64,000 bases of DNA. Origin: Pseudomonas sp. 10S4 (GTDB taxonomy: Bacteria; Pseudomonadota; Gammaproteobacteria; Pseudomonadales; Pseudomonadaceae). Location of the stretch: the NCBI RefSeq assembly GCF_034344865.1, contig NZ_CP133774.1, positions 6,262,001-6,326,000 on the forward strand, read 5' to 3'. A program made the position numbers and the translations under genes. Under the pieces are notes generated by a model. The model did no database searches. It worked only from the letters and a program-made list of their open reading frames with translations, and was not told the DNA's origin. This document shows, piece after piece, positions 18,303 through 27,127 of the stretch (within the stretch, counting starts at the first letter, position 1; each line of letters starts with the position of its first letter).

Positions 18303-18796
18303 AGTCGATTATTTCTGCACTTCTTGCCAGCATCCTTCTTGTACCGGTCATTTCGTTTGCGGAACAGTCGAGCGAACCGACAACTCATCAACAGAGCCAT
18401 TCGAAGCATTCGGCGGAAGCCAACAAGAAAATTGCTCTTCGCGTATTAACCGGAGCATTCGTCGATCGGGACCCAAGCGTTGTCGATAAGTACTTCGCGC
18501 CGGATTATATCCAGCACAACCCTTCAATCCCGAACGGCCCGGCAGCGATAAAAGAGTTGATCTCGAAATTGCCGAAGGACTTTTCCTATCAGCCGGGCAT
18601 GGCGGTAGCTGAAGGCGATTTCGTGATGGTTCACGGACGCCTCTTAGGCTGGGGACCAAAGCCAATGGTCGTCGTCGACATATTTCGTTTGAAGGGCGGT
18701 AAGGTGGCCGAACATTGGGACGTCTTGCAGGAAGAAGTCCCGGCGTCGGCCAGCGCCAGTGGCAACTCCATGTTTTCTTCGTCGGAAGCGAAGTGA
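18299..18796 (+). CDS. Exported SnoaL/NTF2-like protein
   Basis: A 165-residue protein with a signal peptide (MKSIISALLASILLVPVISFA). Its SnoaL-like alpha+beta fold has FVDRDPSVVDKYFAPDYIQH then NPSIPNGPAAIKELI, and near the end VVDIFRLKGGKVAEHWDVLQ, all typical. The GTG at 18299 has AGAGGAG about nine bases upstream. Members are small polyketide-cyclase or isomerase-like folds of mostly unknown role. It probably acts in the periplasm. It is followed directly by an integrase scrap. Confidence 0.75.
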   Translation: MKSIISALLASILLVPVISFAEQSSEPTTHQQSHSKHSAEANKKIALRVLTGAFVDRDPSVVDKYFAPDYIQHNPSIPNGPAAIKELISKLPKDFSYQPGMAVAEGDFVMVHGRLLGWGPKPMVVVDIFRLKGGKVAEHWDVLQEEVPASASASGNSMFSSSEAK

Positions 18797-18926
18797 TCGG
18801 CGTGTCGATGAACACGAAGATCACTGGCTGATTCTGATCGGTAAAGGCGTTAAGCGCGCGAAGGTTACGTTGCCGCCGTTCTCGCGACTGGCCGAAATCG
18901 CCCCTGATAAAGTCGGGGATATCTGA
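18795..18926 (+). pseudogene. Tyrosine recombinase/integrase fragment
   Basis: Forty-three codons without a start read DRRVDEHEDHWLILIGKGVK then RAKVTLPPFSRLAEIAPDKV before a stop. This is the integrase region around the GKGxKxxKVPLP motif in the catalytic domain. The catalytic R and H-x-x-R segments are missing. It suggests an old mobile element here. Confidence 0.4.
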
Positions 18927-18959
18927 TGACACGTGCTTCAGGAGCAGCGTGGTGCTTCA

Positions 18960-19964
18960 TCAAATAATCGTACTCATTACTACTCGGCCGAAGGGGCGAT
19001 CTTCGACTAGATAACGTACAGCTTCAGCGGCTTCGGTTAGCGGAAACACTTTGGCGATCGTTGGCTGTAAGGCTCCCGCAGCGAGGAAGTCAATACATGC
19101 CTGCTGGGCGGCCTCCACTGTCTCGGCACTGAAGATCCCCGGTTTGAACGTAAAGCCGCGAATCTGAGCACCTTTCCAGATGATGTCGGTCACATCAACA
19201 GCCGCATCCCGCCCTCCTGCGTAGCCCGCGATTACCAGCATGCCGCCGAACGCGAGCGATCCGAGCGCCGCCTTGGTGAGCGAGCCGCTGATGCCATCGA
19301 CCACAACATCGACTCCCTTGCCATTGGTCAGACGCATGACCCCATCCTGGAGCGCCTCACGAGACAGGTCGATCACATGTTCGTAACCTGCGACCCGGGC
19401 CTGCTCAGCCTTTAGCGTGGTACTTGCCGTAGAGATCGCCATGGACGCGCCAAGATGCCTGGCGATCTGCACGGTCTCCATACCTACGGCGCCTCCTATG
19501 CCCGGGGCCAGAACCGTCTGGCCAGGCCTGAAGTGCGCAAACTCGGTCAAGGCCAGATAACCGGTCAGGTATCCGGCGCCGGCCAGGAACGCCGCTGCAT
19601 GATTATCATCGACGTTGACCGGGACCCGCTTGAGCCCTGTGGCGGGCAGAGCGATCAACTGACGCCAGGTACCATCGACTGTCACGCCAAAACCTTTCCC
19701 GGATACGAATACCCGGTCTCCTGCTGCCAGGTCGGGACTTTTGCTTTCGAGCACGACACCTACACCGGTCTGACCGCCGATGCGAGGCAGATTCTCTGGT
19801 GTTGCGGCATAGAAATGCCCTGACCGGAGTGTATTGTCGAGCGGATTGATGCCAACCGAATGCATCTCCACGAGCACCTCGCCATCGATTGGTTGAGGGC
19901 GTGGCAGATCGACAATCCGGTTTTCCTGGTAATCACCATAGCCTTGGTATTGAACAGCTAGCAT
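18960..19964 (-). CDS. Zinc-type alcohol dehydrogenase/quinone oxidoreductase family protein
   Basis: A 334-residue MDR-superfamily reductase. The N-terminal GroES-like domain has SVGINPLDNTLRSGHF and GGQTGVGVVLESKSPDLAAG. The Rossmann segment is LAPGIGGAVGMETVQIARHL. The catalytic zinc Cys ligand seen in true ADHs is absent, so it is more like a zinc-free NADPH quinone reductase. ATG 19964 is preferred over 19970 because GGAG then sits about eight bases upstream. It is followed 31 bases upstream (on its strand) by the serine hydrolase, which probably lies in the same operon. Confidence 0.8.
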   Translation of the reverse strand: MLAVQYQGYGDYQENRIVDLPRPQPIDGEVLVEMHSVGINPLDNTLRSGHFYAATPENLPRIGGQTGVGVVLESKSPDLAAGDRVFVSGKGFGVTVDGTWRQLIALPATGLKRVPVNVDDNHAAAFLAGAGYLTGYLALTEFAHFRPGQTVLAPGIGGAVGMETVQIARHLGASMAISTASTTLKAEQARVAGYEHVIDLSREALQDGVMRLTNGKGVDVVVDGISGSLTKAALGSLAFGGMLVIAGYAGGRDAAVDVTDIIWKGAQIRGFTFKPGIFSAETVEAAQQACIDFLAAGALQPTIAKVFPLTEAAEAVRYLVEDRPFGRVVMSTII

Positions 19965-20000
19965 GGTCATGCTCCTGTATGAACATGATGGATACCGGGA

Positions 20001-20888
20001 TCAGCGAGTGTGTTTCTTGACGAAGGTCGCTGTCGTCGAAATCAGCTCGTCGATCTGCTTCTCGTCTTTGCTCATGTTGAAGAAGTGATCCATGGGCCGG
20101 ACAAGCAACTCATGTTTTCCAGGGTGATAGCTGATAAAGCTTTTCCCGAGGGTTGGCTGCGGAGAAACGATGTCGTCGTTAGTGCCAACGGCGACGAGCA
20201 GTGGTCCCTTGTACCGTGTGATCTCGGCGGCGGCATCGAGGGTCATCAAGCTGACAAAGAACGCGGATTTAAGCGAGACCTCGCCACCACCAGGCATTGC
20301 CAGTACGACAGGGGTGTCGCCACTGTGCAACGCTTCCTTGATCTTCTCGGCGCCCCAGAGCAGCGGGAAAGCAGCGCCCATATTAGTCGCGGGGTTCCAG
20401 AGTGCGACCGCGTCGAGTTTATGCGGGGTCCGTCCTGCTACAGCAGCACCAACTGCTCCGCCCATGCTCCATCCAACAAGCGCCATGCGGCTGGCATCGA
20501 CGCGCTTGGATTTGGCCAGAAAGTCGAGCGCAGCCAGCCCATCCTCAACATCCGTATCGAGTGTTCCGTCGGTCTTGGCACCATCACTGTCGCCGTCAAA
20601 ACGGTAATCAATACGGAGGCTGGCAATGCCTTGTTCGGCCCAAAGACGTGCGGCACGGGCAAAAATACCTTCATTTACAGCCGGAATGATGTGCTCATCC
20701 CTACTGCCCCCGAAACTGTGAAGTAACAGGATTACTGGGGGCTTCTTAATGCCGTCGGGCAGGTTCAGAGTGCCGACGACGTTCATTCCCTCAACGGAGA
20801 AGGTGACTTTTTCTTCAGCCGCAGACGCAAAATATGGGGCTGTAACCAGGCTTGCGAGAAGGACTATGCGGGTCAAGAAAGTAGGCAT
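20001..20888 (-). CDS. Exported alpha/beta hydrolase (dienelactone hydrolase-like)
   Basis: A 295-residue protein with signal peptide MPTFLTRIVLLASLVTAPYF ending at SAAEEK. The fold has VILLLHSFGGSRDEH for the oxyanion region, the nucleophile in LVGWSMGGAVGAAVAG, the acid in VGTNDDIVSPQPT and the histidine in RPMDHFFNMS. A periplasmic esterase or hydrolase of unknown substrate. It is upstream of the reductase on the same strand. Confidence 0.8.
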   Translation of the reverse strand: MPTFLTRIVLLASLVTAPYFASAAEEKVTFSVEGMNVVGTLNLPDGIKKPPVILLLHSFGGSRDEHIIPAVNEGIFARAARLWAEQGIASLRIDYRFDGDSDGAKTDGTLDTDVEDGLAALDFLAKSKRVDASRMALVGWSMGGAVGAAVAGRTPHKLDAVALWNPATNMGAAFPLLWGAEKIKEALHSGDTPVVLAMPGGGEVSLKSAFFVSLMTLDAAAEITRYKGPLLVAVGTNDDIVSPQPTLGKSFISYHPGKHELLVRPMDHFFNMSKDEKQIDELISTTATFVKKHTR

Positions 20889-20919
20889 TGGAGTGATCCT
20901 CAGCTAGACGGGTAAAGGT

Positions 20920-21095
20920 TTAATTCTTGGGCTGGGGGGCATCGCCCAAAGATGCAGTCGGCGCTCCGAGCAGTCCGATGTTGAGGTAATCGGCGATGAA
21001 ACGATGCGATCACCATTCGGTAGGCGTATATCGCTCGCCCGAGTTACGCTCGTCAGTAACGAGTACCTCATAGGACGATGTTGAAGGGGGGACAT
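20920..21095 (-). pseudogene. Short broken gene of unknown function
   Basis: An ATG at 21095 has AGGAG eight bases upstream. If the CCCCCC run just after it held one more C, the frame would read SSYEVLVTDERNSGERYTPT, then EW and a TGA, then SHRFIADYLNIGLLGAPTAS before TAA. The frame after the stop is coherent, so this looks like a real but broken small gene of about 58 codons. I do not recognise it. Confidence 0.3.
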
Positions 21096-21143
21096 ATCGT
21101 TCGCTCCTGTACCTTACGCTGCGGCGGGCTCGACGGCGCATCC

Positions 21144-21510
21144 TGGGAAATGATCAAGGATCGCCTCACTCAGAATCAGAGAAGCGGACGTCCATGAAAC
21201 AACCGACTGATGCTCAACGCCGTACTCTGCGTGATGTGTTCTGGTGCAGCTTGGCGTGACATGCCCGAACGATTTTTGCCCTTGGTCAACGATCTATCAA
21301 CGCCTCCGGGATTGGAGAAATCAGGGCGCGTTTGACCGGATTCTCAAACGCTTGACATCAAGCTCAACGAGCAAGGGCTGATCGATCTCAACGCCTGGAT
21401 GATCGACTCCACAGCAGTACGTGCCACTCGTGCCTCTTCAGATGCAGAAAAAAGGGGGCCTGAAGAACTTTAGACCACGCGCTGGGTTCTCGCGCGCAGT
21501 CATACACATT
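21144..21510 (+). mobile_element. IS5-family transposase remnant
   Basis: The translation reads WEMIKDRLTQNQRSGRP, an in-frame TGA, then NNRLMLNAVLCVMCSGAAWR and DMPERF. Two frame changes later it reads CPWSTIYQRLRDWRNQGAFD and KLNEQGLIDLNAWMIDSTAV. These are IS5-family N-terminal and DDE-region segments (DSTAVRA with the first Asp). The C-terminal third is missing. No terminal repeats are evident. Confidence 0.75.
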
Positions 21511-21533
21511 TGCTTTCGGGCGCTCTACCTGGC

Positions 21534-21780
21534 CTGCTGTTGGCCGAGGCTGTGTAGAAACGTTTAACGGTCAAAACCACAACGAAAAGCGCATTCCTGC
21601 GCAAATTTCAGGTCTCTGACTATCCAAGCACTGGCGGACTTCACGTAGCAACGCAGATGTCTAAACAGTGCCTGCGTTTTTTACACAGTCTGGGCCGTTT
21701 GCTGCCAGTCACCACCGGCAGCTTCGGATCGAAACGGTCTGTCGTGACAGGTAGCGATCGGCCAGAAGCCATCCTTCGGT
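21534..21780. repeat. Palindromic repeat copies, one interrupted by the MITE
   Basis: TGCTGTTGGCC before the MITE joins GGCCGTTTGCTGCC after it, giving the left arm of the dispersed palindrome. A second copy follows (21750-21780: TCGTGACAGGTAGCGATCGG then CCAGAAGCCATCC). Insertion took place at the GGCC of the first copy. Confidence 0.7.
21546..21692. mobile_element. MITE-like element A (IS1182-type ends)
   Basis: A 147-bp element with ends GAGGCTGTGTAGAAACG (21546-21562) and CGTTTTTTACACAGTCTG (21675-21692) and no gene inside. It is flanked by GGCC on both sides (21542-21545 and 21693-21696), a 4-bp target duplication. The interior resembles that of element B at 31916-32074, with shared pieces such as ACGGTCAAAACCA, CGTAGCAACGCAGA and GTGCCTGCG/GCGCCTGCG. 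The ends resemble those of the complete IS1182 element, which could move it. Confidence 0.8.
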
Positions 21781-21786
21781 TTACAG

Positions 21787-23312
21787 TCACTGCTGAGAAT
21801 GAATGGCTTTGCCCGAACGGAAGACCCACCAGCTCGCCGCCACCAGCACCCATGCAGCAAGACCGCCATACAGCATCACCCAGCCAAACCCATTTGCCAA
21901 AGCCGCGTTGGCGACATCGATCGCAATCGTAGTCCCTTGGCCCGGCAGAGCGAACACGGCAGTGTTGCCGGCAGAAATACTCTGCGCCAGCAACCTCAGT
22001 TGCCCGTCATCGAACGAACCCGATAGCTGGTTGCGCAGGGAAGACAGAATACCTTCCACCAGGATGAACCCCATAAGCGCGATATTGATTGCAAGACTGA
22101 TCATGCGGGCGCTGATATCGATTCCCGATGCCATGCCGGCACGCTCACTGGGCACCGATCCGGTGGTTGTATTGGTGACTGGCGTGTTGGTCAGCCCCAG
22201 TCCAACCCCGGCGATCAGGCAGCCTGGAAGCATCGTCAACCAGCTGGCATGCGCGACACTGCTGCCCCATTTCATCAACAGGAACCCCAGACCTATGGTG
22301 AATAAGCCTGCGGGAATGACTACGTCTGGTCGATAGCGCAACGCCAGCCGTTCGCCTAGCGGGGGATAACCAGCGTCGGCAGTGTATAGGCCAGCAGAGC
22401 CAGACCGGTGCCGACACTGGCGTAGCCCAGGCCATTTTGAAAGTACAGAGGCAGGTAAATCATGAATGGCCAGAAGCTGAAATTCATGCCTGCCGACCCT
22501 AGCAACGCACCCGAGAATCGGCGAATGCGCAATACCGAGAAGTCGAACATGGGATCGACATGGCGGCGCTGCACGGCAGCAAAGACGATCACACTGACTA
22601 TGGCTACAACCAGGCTTGCGATGGCCGAACCGCTGGAGAAACCCGTCCCCGCGCCCTGCGTGATGAACCAGGAAAGACCTAACACTGCCAGCGACAGCGA
22701 AATAATGCCCAACACATCCAGCCTGCGACGCTGCGGATCGACTGACTCGTCAACACCGACAATCACCAGCGCCAACGCGAGCACGGCAATTGGCGCATGC
22801 ACCAGGAACACCCATTCCCAGCTCGACAACGCCACGATCGCAGCGCCGATAATCGGACCGAACCCCAAGCCGATGCCAAACACGATCCCCCAGGCACTGA
22901 AAGCTCTACCGCGCGCAGCTCCCGACTGGAATCGGTGAGACAACACTGCCACCTGACAAATCAGCATGGCACCGCCGGACATCCCTTGAAGGAATCGGCT
23001 TGCGATCAATACGCTGGCATTGTGCGCAAATCCACAGCCCAGTGAGGTAATGCCAAACAGCACCAGGCTAATGATAAACACCCGCTTGCGCCCATACCGA
23101 TCCGCCAGTGTGCCGATGGCCATCAGCACCGTGGTGCAAGCGATGGTGTAAGCATTCATGATCCACTGCATTTCTTTGAAATCGCTGCGCAGAATCGATT
23201 CAAGCGTGGGCAGGATTACCGGCACACTCGAGATTTCCAGGCCAAACATCAATGAGGCCAAGCAAACGGCGGCTATTGTGAAAACATCTTTTTGCGACGA
23301 GGAGAACGGCAT
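21787..23312 (-). pseudogene. MFS drug-efflux transporter (DHA2 type), one frameshift
   Basis: Read across one frame change it is about 508 residues with about 14 hydrophobic segments. It starts MPFSSSQKDVFTIAAVCLAS (ATG 23312, GGAAGA upstream). GTLADRYGRKRVFIISL is the TM2-3 loop, LIASRFLQGMSGGAML is in TM4, and GIGLGFGPIIGAAIVALSSW is motif C of drug:H+ antiporters. The frame breaks at GGGGG 22361-22365 (plus strand), where one extra base gives TLVIPPLGERLALRYRPDV. The rest ends WVFRSGKAIHSQQ. It is divergent from a LysR gene 192 bases away. As written the product is truncated after TM9 or so. Confidence 0.8.
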
Positions 23313-23504
23313 CGTGATCTTCCAGATCAAGTTGATGGGCGCTGGCAAGACCGCCCTGAACGCCGTCAGGGGAGCGACGCAATAGCTACGCCAGCGTCAC
23401 CTGGCGCAAGTCCAAGTGACCGACCGCATTCTGGAAGTAATTAATAAATGACAGAAATGATTTAATTTCGTAAGTTTTATTAATATTCGTCATGAGTTGA
23501 GCTA

Positions 23505-24374
23505 ATGGACTTCGACCCAGCGCTGTTGCGCGCTTTTGTCGCGATCAACGAGACCGGTAGCTTCACCCGTGCCGCCGAGCGACTGCACTTGAGCCAGTCA
23601 GCAATCAGTCATCAGGTCCGGCGCTTAGAGGAACAGGCCGGCACCACACTGCTGATACGTACCACCCGGCATTTGACGCTAACAGAAGATGGCGAAGATT
23701 TTCTACGCCATGCCGAACACGTCCTCAACGCTCAAGACGCCCTCTCCCGGCGCTTCGAAACGTCATCGGTATCCGGGGCCGTGCGCTTCGGTACACCGGA
23801 AAACTTTATCGGTGACGGCCTGCCGTCGCTACTGTCTCGGTTCGCCAGACAATTTCCCGCAGTACGCCTGGATGTAACCGTCGGCACCTACCTCGATCTA
23901 CGCGCGCTGGTCGATGCCGATGGGCTCGATCTGGCCGTGGTCATGGCATTGCCGGGCAGTCAGGCCGGCGGTACCGTACTGCGCGAAACCCGGTTTGTCT
24001 GGGCCGCAGCGCAGAGTTTCGACTTTACCGGCGATGCGCCTTTGCCACTGGCATTTGCACCAGCGCCCTGCGTGCACCGTCAGGTGGCCGTAGAGGCATT
24101 GAAAAGTTCTACCGTGGATTGGCGAGTCGCCTTTACTTCGCCAAGCCAACAAGGCCTGCGGGCAGCGGTATTGGCGGGGCTTGCCGTCACCGCTCTACCG
24201 CTGGAAGACCTAGAGCCCGGCATGGTTGTGATTGACGGTCAATATGGCCTGCCCCCACTGGTGGAGGCTGATTTCCGACTCGTCTGGAGTATCACCGGAA
24301 AGACACCTGCGGCCAGCGCATTTGGGCAGTTGCTGGTGGAGATGCCTAAGTCGCCCCTAGCCCACACAACCTGA
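23505..24374 (+). CDS. LysR-family regulator
   Basis: A 289-residue regulator. The HTH spans residues 3-60 (LRAFVAINETGSFTRAAERL, HLSQSAISHQVRRLEEQAGT), followed by the substrate-binding domain. It is divergent from the MFS efflux gene, the usual arrangement for a LysR controlling an adjacent pump. The ATG at 23505 opens MDFDPALLRAF, and the next residues match the LysR N-terminus. Confidence 0.9.
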   Translation: MDFDPALLRAFVAINETGSFTRAAERLHLSQSAISHQVRRLEEQAGTTLLIRTTRHLTLTEDGEDFLRHAEHVLNAQDALSRRFETSSVSGAVRFGTPENFIGDGLPSLLSRFARQFPAVRLDVTVGTYLDLRALVDADGLDLAVVMALPGSQAGGTVLRETRFVWAAAQSFDFTGDAPLPLAFAPAPCVHRQVAVEALKSSTVDWRVAFTSPSQQGLRAAVLAGLAVTALPLEDLEPGMVVIDGQYGLPPLVEADFRLVWSITGKTPAASAFGQLLVEMPKSPLAHTT

Positions 24375-24416
24375 CTGTCACGGGCAATCCTGGATAAGTG
24401 CCCTGCCGATTGAAAA

Positions 24417-24476
24417 TGACTGCCTGGAGTCGATTTCGGTCAGTCGTGACAGGCAGAAGTCGGCAATAGCGGACAT
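24417..24476. repeat. Dispersed palindromic repeat, copy
   Basis: TGACTGCCTGGAGTCGATTT, then CGGTCAGTCGTGACAGGCAG, then AAGTCGGCAATAGCGGAC. It lies in the gap between the LysR gene and the KimA-like gene, both of which end here. Confidence 0.65.
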
Positions 24477-24546
24477 TTGATGCTTTCCTCCAAAGGACAG
24501 TCCGACATCAGAGTTATTCGTAGAGTTTGCCAATACTGTTTATCAA

Positions 24547-26517
24547 TTAGTGAAGCTTGATCGGCAAAATTACCAATGGAATACCTTCAAGATGCAGCCT
24601 GCGCTGCAACACCAGGGGCGTCTGGTTGTGCAACCACTCGGTAAACCACCAACCTTCCGGCAGAATGAGTTTGCTGCTGAAGCAAACACACTCGGGTAAA
24701 CGCGAAACGACGTCTTTCAGCAGCCGTTCCAATTCTGCGACCGGGTCAATTCCATAGCCGATCTGACGAGTAGCACTGACGCCACTGTTGGCACAAAAGG
24801 CCTCCAGTTGATTCATTGACTCATCCAGCCGGGTTCTTTTTTGTGGCGTCGTATCAAGCGGGCCCAGCACATCGCCTTCAACTTTGACGATTCCGATGAA
24901 GAGGACATGTTTGAATCTGCCCGGGAAAAGTCTCTGCACCCATAAAAACGTATGGATCCCCGCCCCCCAATGCTCCGTGGCAAGAATCACCGCCGTCGGG
25001 CTATCCAGTGGCGGCGCCATCCCTCGGACGTTCACTATCGCTTGAGCAGGTAAGGTGAAGTCTGTATCCATCCGTATGCGCAACTTTTCCACCCGGCGGT
25101 AGTGGCGTCGAACAAAGGCGCAGCCAGCGACAATGATCATCGTCAAACATAACGTTACCCACCCACCTTCAAAGAACTTCTCGGTCAGCGTCACCAGCAG
25201 AATTCCAGTCGCCACCGTGAAACCTGTGGCCGCAATGAATATCCGGCTGACCCAGCGACTGTTGTGCTCATGTCGGTGCTGCCACCAGTAACGACAAAGC
25301 CCGGCCTTGGCCAGGGCAAGACTCAAAAACACGTTGATGCTGTACAGGACAACAAGCAGTGCGAGCGAGCCACGCGACAAGACCAGAACGGCCAACGCGC
25401 AGCCGCCTACGAAGACCACTCCATTCTGTCTGACCAAGCGGCTGGAGAGATTGCAGAAACGATGGGGCAGCCAGGAGTCGGCGGCCATATTTCCGAGCAG
25501 CGAGGGCGCAAAAATCAGGATGGAGTTGGCCGCGACGAAGAGGATTGCCCCTTCGAGTGCAAGGGTGAGCAAGAGCAGTGCGTTACCGACGTTTAGGTCG
25601 ATCCCCAGTTGGTCGATGATCGCTTTGAACACGACCGCATTTAACGTCTGCCCATAGGTCGGTTGAACGCTCCACAAGGTGTACAAAAGGACCATGCCGC
25701 CAGCGGTGAACGCCAGTGAGATGCCGACATAGAGCAACGTCGCTCTGCCGGTTCGGACCCGAGGTTCGGCCAGCAGGTTAACGTTGTTGGCGATGGCCTC
25801 AGGCCCTGCATACGTACTTCCTCCCAAGGAGTAGGCACGTAAAAATAACGCCGCGACCATGGGCCAGCCGATGTCCTGAGAAAGGGCCACGGTGTCAGTC
25901 GTACTCTGCACCCACGTAGTGACCAGGCCGCCAGCCTTCGACACGATGCCATAGATAATCAGGGCTCCGTGCATCAACAGGAAACCCAGTGCGAGTGGCA
26001 ACAGAAACCGTATCGAATCCCGAATTCCACGCATGTTCAAAACGATCAGCAGCAGGACCAGGCCGATCTCGATCAGCAGCTTATGGGCCTGGGCTTCGGG
26101 CGCAAGCAAACTGAACAACGCATCAGTACCGCTCACCACCGACACCGCAATGGTCAACACATAGTCGACGAGCAAGGCGGAACCGGCCACCACCCCCAGC
26201 CGGCGTCCCAGTAGCTTCGACACGATCTTGTAGTTCCCGCCGCCCGAGGGAAACAGTTCGACGACCTGGCTATAGGCCAACGACAGGATGAAAACCGTCA
26301 CCATGGTCGCCAGTGCGAGAAACAGCCCCAACTCAGGGTGAGCACCCAGTGCGAGGTAGGCTTTTTCCGGGCCGTAACTGGCAGAAGACAAACCATTGGC
26401 CCCCAACCCGGCCCAGGCCAGCAGCGCGACCAGTAAAATATGACGGCGCGCATCAGGCGCCAGAGGGTCACGTGGAGGCCCGATGATCCAGCCAGGTACT
26501 CGTTCCAGTTTGAGCAT
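24547..26517 (-). CDS. KimA-like APC-superfamily permease
   Basis: A 656-residue protein. Twelve or so hydrophobic helices (from LVALLAWAGLGANGLSSASY to FFEGGWVTLCLTMIIVAGCA) carry APC motifs such as LFPSGGGNYKIVSKLLGRRL and YSLGGSTYAGPEAIANNVNL. A C-terminal cytosolic domain of about 150 residues (VILATEHWGAGIHTFLWVQR) resembles the USP-like domain of KimA. KimA is a K+ uptake transporter regulated by cyclic di-AMP in Gram-positives; the role in Pseudomonas is inferred. ATG 26517 has AAGG eight bases upstream and is preferred over GTG 26526. Confidence 0.7.
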   Translation of the reverse strand: MLKLERVPGWIIGPPRDPLAPDARRHILLVALLAWAGLGANGLSSASYGPEKAYLALGAHPELGLFLALATMVTVFILSLAYSQVVELFPSGGGNYKIVSKLLGRRLGVVAGSALLVDYVLTIAVSVVSGTDALFSLLAPEAQAHKLLIEIGLVLLLIVLNMRGIRDSIRFLLPLALGFLLMHGALIIYGIVSKAGGLVTTWVQSTTDTVALSQDIGWPMVAALFLRAYSLGGSTYAGPEAIANNVNLLAEPRVRTGRATLLYVGISLAFTAGGMVLLYTLWSVQPTYGQTLNAVVFKAIIDQLGIDLNVGNALLLLTLALEGAILFVAANSILIFAPSLLGNMAADSWLPHRFCNLSSRLVRQNGVVFVGGCALAVLVLSRGSLALLVVLYSINVFLSLALAKAGLCRYWWQHRHEHNSRWVSRIFIAATGFTVATGILLVTLTEKFFEGGWVTLCLTMIIVAGCAFVRRHYRRVEKLRIRMDTDFTLPAQAIVNVRGMAPPLDSPTAVILATEHWGAGIHTFLWVQRLFPGRFKHVLFIGIVKVEGDVLGPLDTTPQKRTRLDESMNQLEAFCANSGVSATRQIGYGIDPVAELERLLKDVVSRLPECVCFSSKLILPEGWWFTEWLHNQTPLVLQRRLHLEGIPLVILPIKLH

Positions 26518-26719
26518 AACCGCCACCTTGCGCTAATCGAGTGCACGTCCGGCACCCGGCGGATGAGTCCATTGTCAGTGATGCAGTGCTCACAACGAGA
26601 AGTTGACTGACCTTGCGACACCTGAACCTGAGTGTAGCTACCGTTCCAGTAGATCTATTGATCCACTGGTTACTCACAGAGGGAGTCAGGAGAAGAACAG
26701 CAGGACGGGCATAAAAAAC

Positions 26720-26734
26720 AATGCCTGAGGCATT
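26720..26734. promoter_or_regulatory. Perfect 15-bp palindrome upstream of the KimA-like gene
   Basis: AATGCCTGAGGCATT. It lies about 200 bases upstream of the permease start, in the otherwise empty 510-base gap 26518-27047 that also carries the AT-rich TTTACGTAAGTGCATATAAA. The function is unknown: operator or small terminator. Confidence 0.3.
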
Positions 26735-26990
26735 AACTGTTTACGCGTTCTTTACGTAAGTGCATATAAAAACAATGTCGTCGTTATTTGGGCAGGGTCG
26801 GCGCACCTATACTCAAGTTGTTAGAACCAAGTTTGAAAGTCCGCTACTCCGATAAAGTGACCCCAAAACGTTTACGGCACATCAATAAACCATATTGATA
26901 TCGGCGACCGGTCTGATTGTTGACACATCCAGACCGCCCGCCCCTTTTTTACTTCAGTGTCGAGAGTTCCTTTGCACAGGCCCGATAGAC

Positions 26991-27042
26991 CATATCGGGT
27001 CAACTTCGGTCAGTCGCGACAGGCAGAAGTCGGCCAAAAGCA
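26991..27042. repeat. Dispersed palindromic repeat, copy cut by IS1111 element
   Basis: The copy reads TTCGGTCAGTCGCGACAGGC then AGAAGTCGGCCAAAAGCA and stops at the left edge of the IS1111-group element. CGGTCATTGCTGCC just beyond the right edge (28428-28441) may be the other side. Confidence 0.6.
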
Positions 27043-27127
27043 ATGGGATGGACTCCTCCTCACTTCGGCATCTTGAGTGCCAGACTGAAAGTGCGAACCA
27101 CAGTCAACGGTGAGAAGGAGTCCACAC

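Noticed and set aside
18795..18926. Prophage or integrative element at the integrase fragment
   Set aside because: Only a 43-codon scrap is present; no phage structural genes or attachment repeats are visible nearby.
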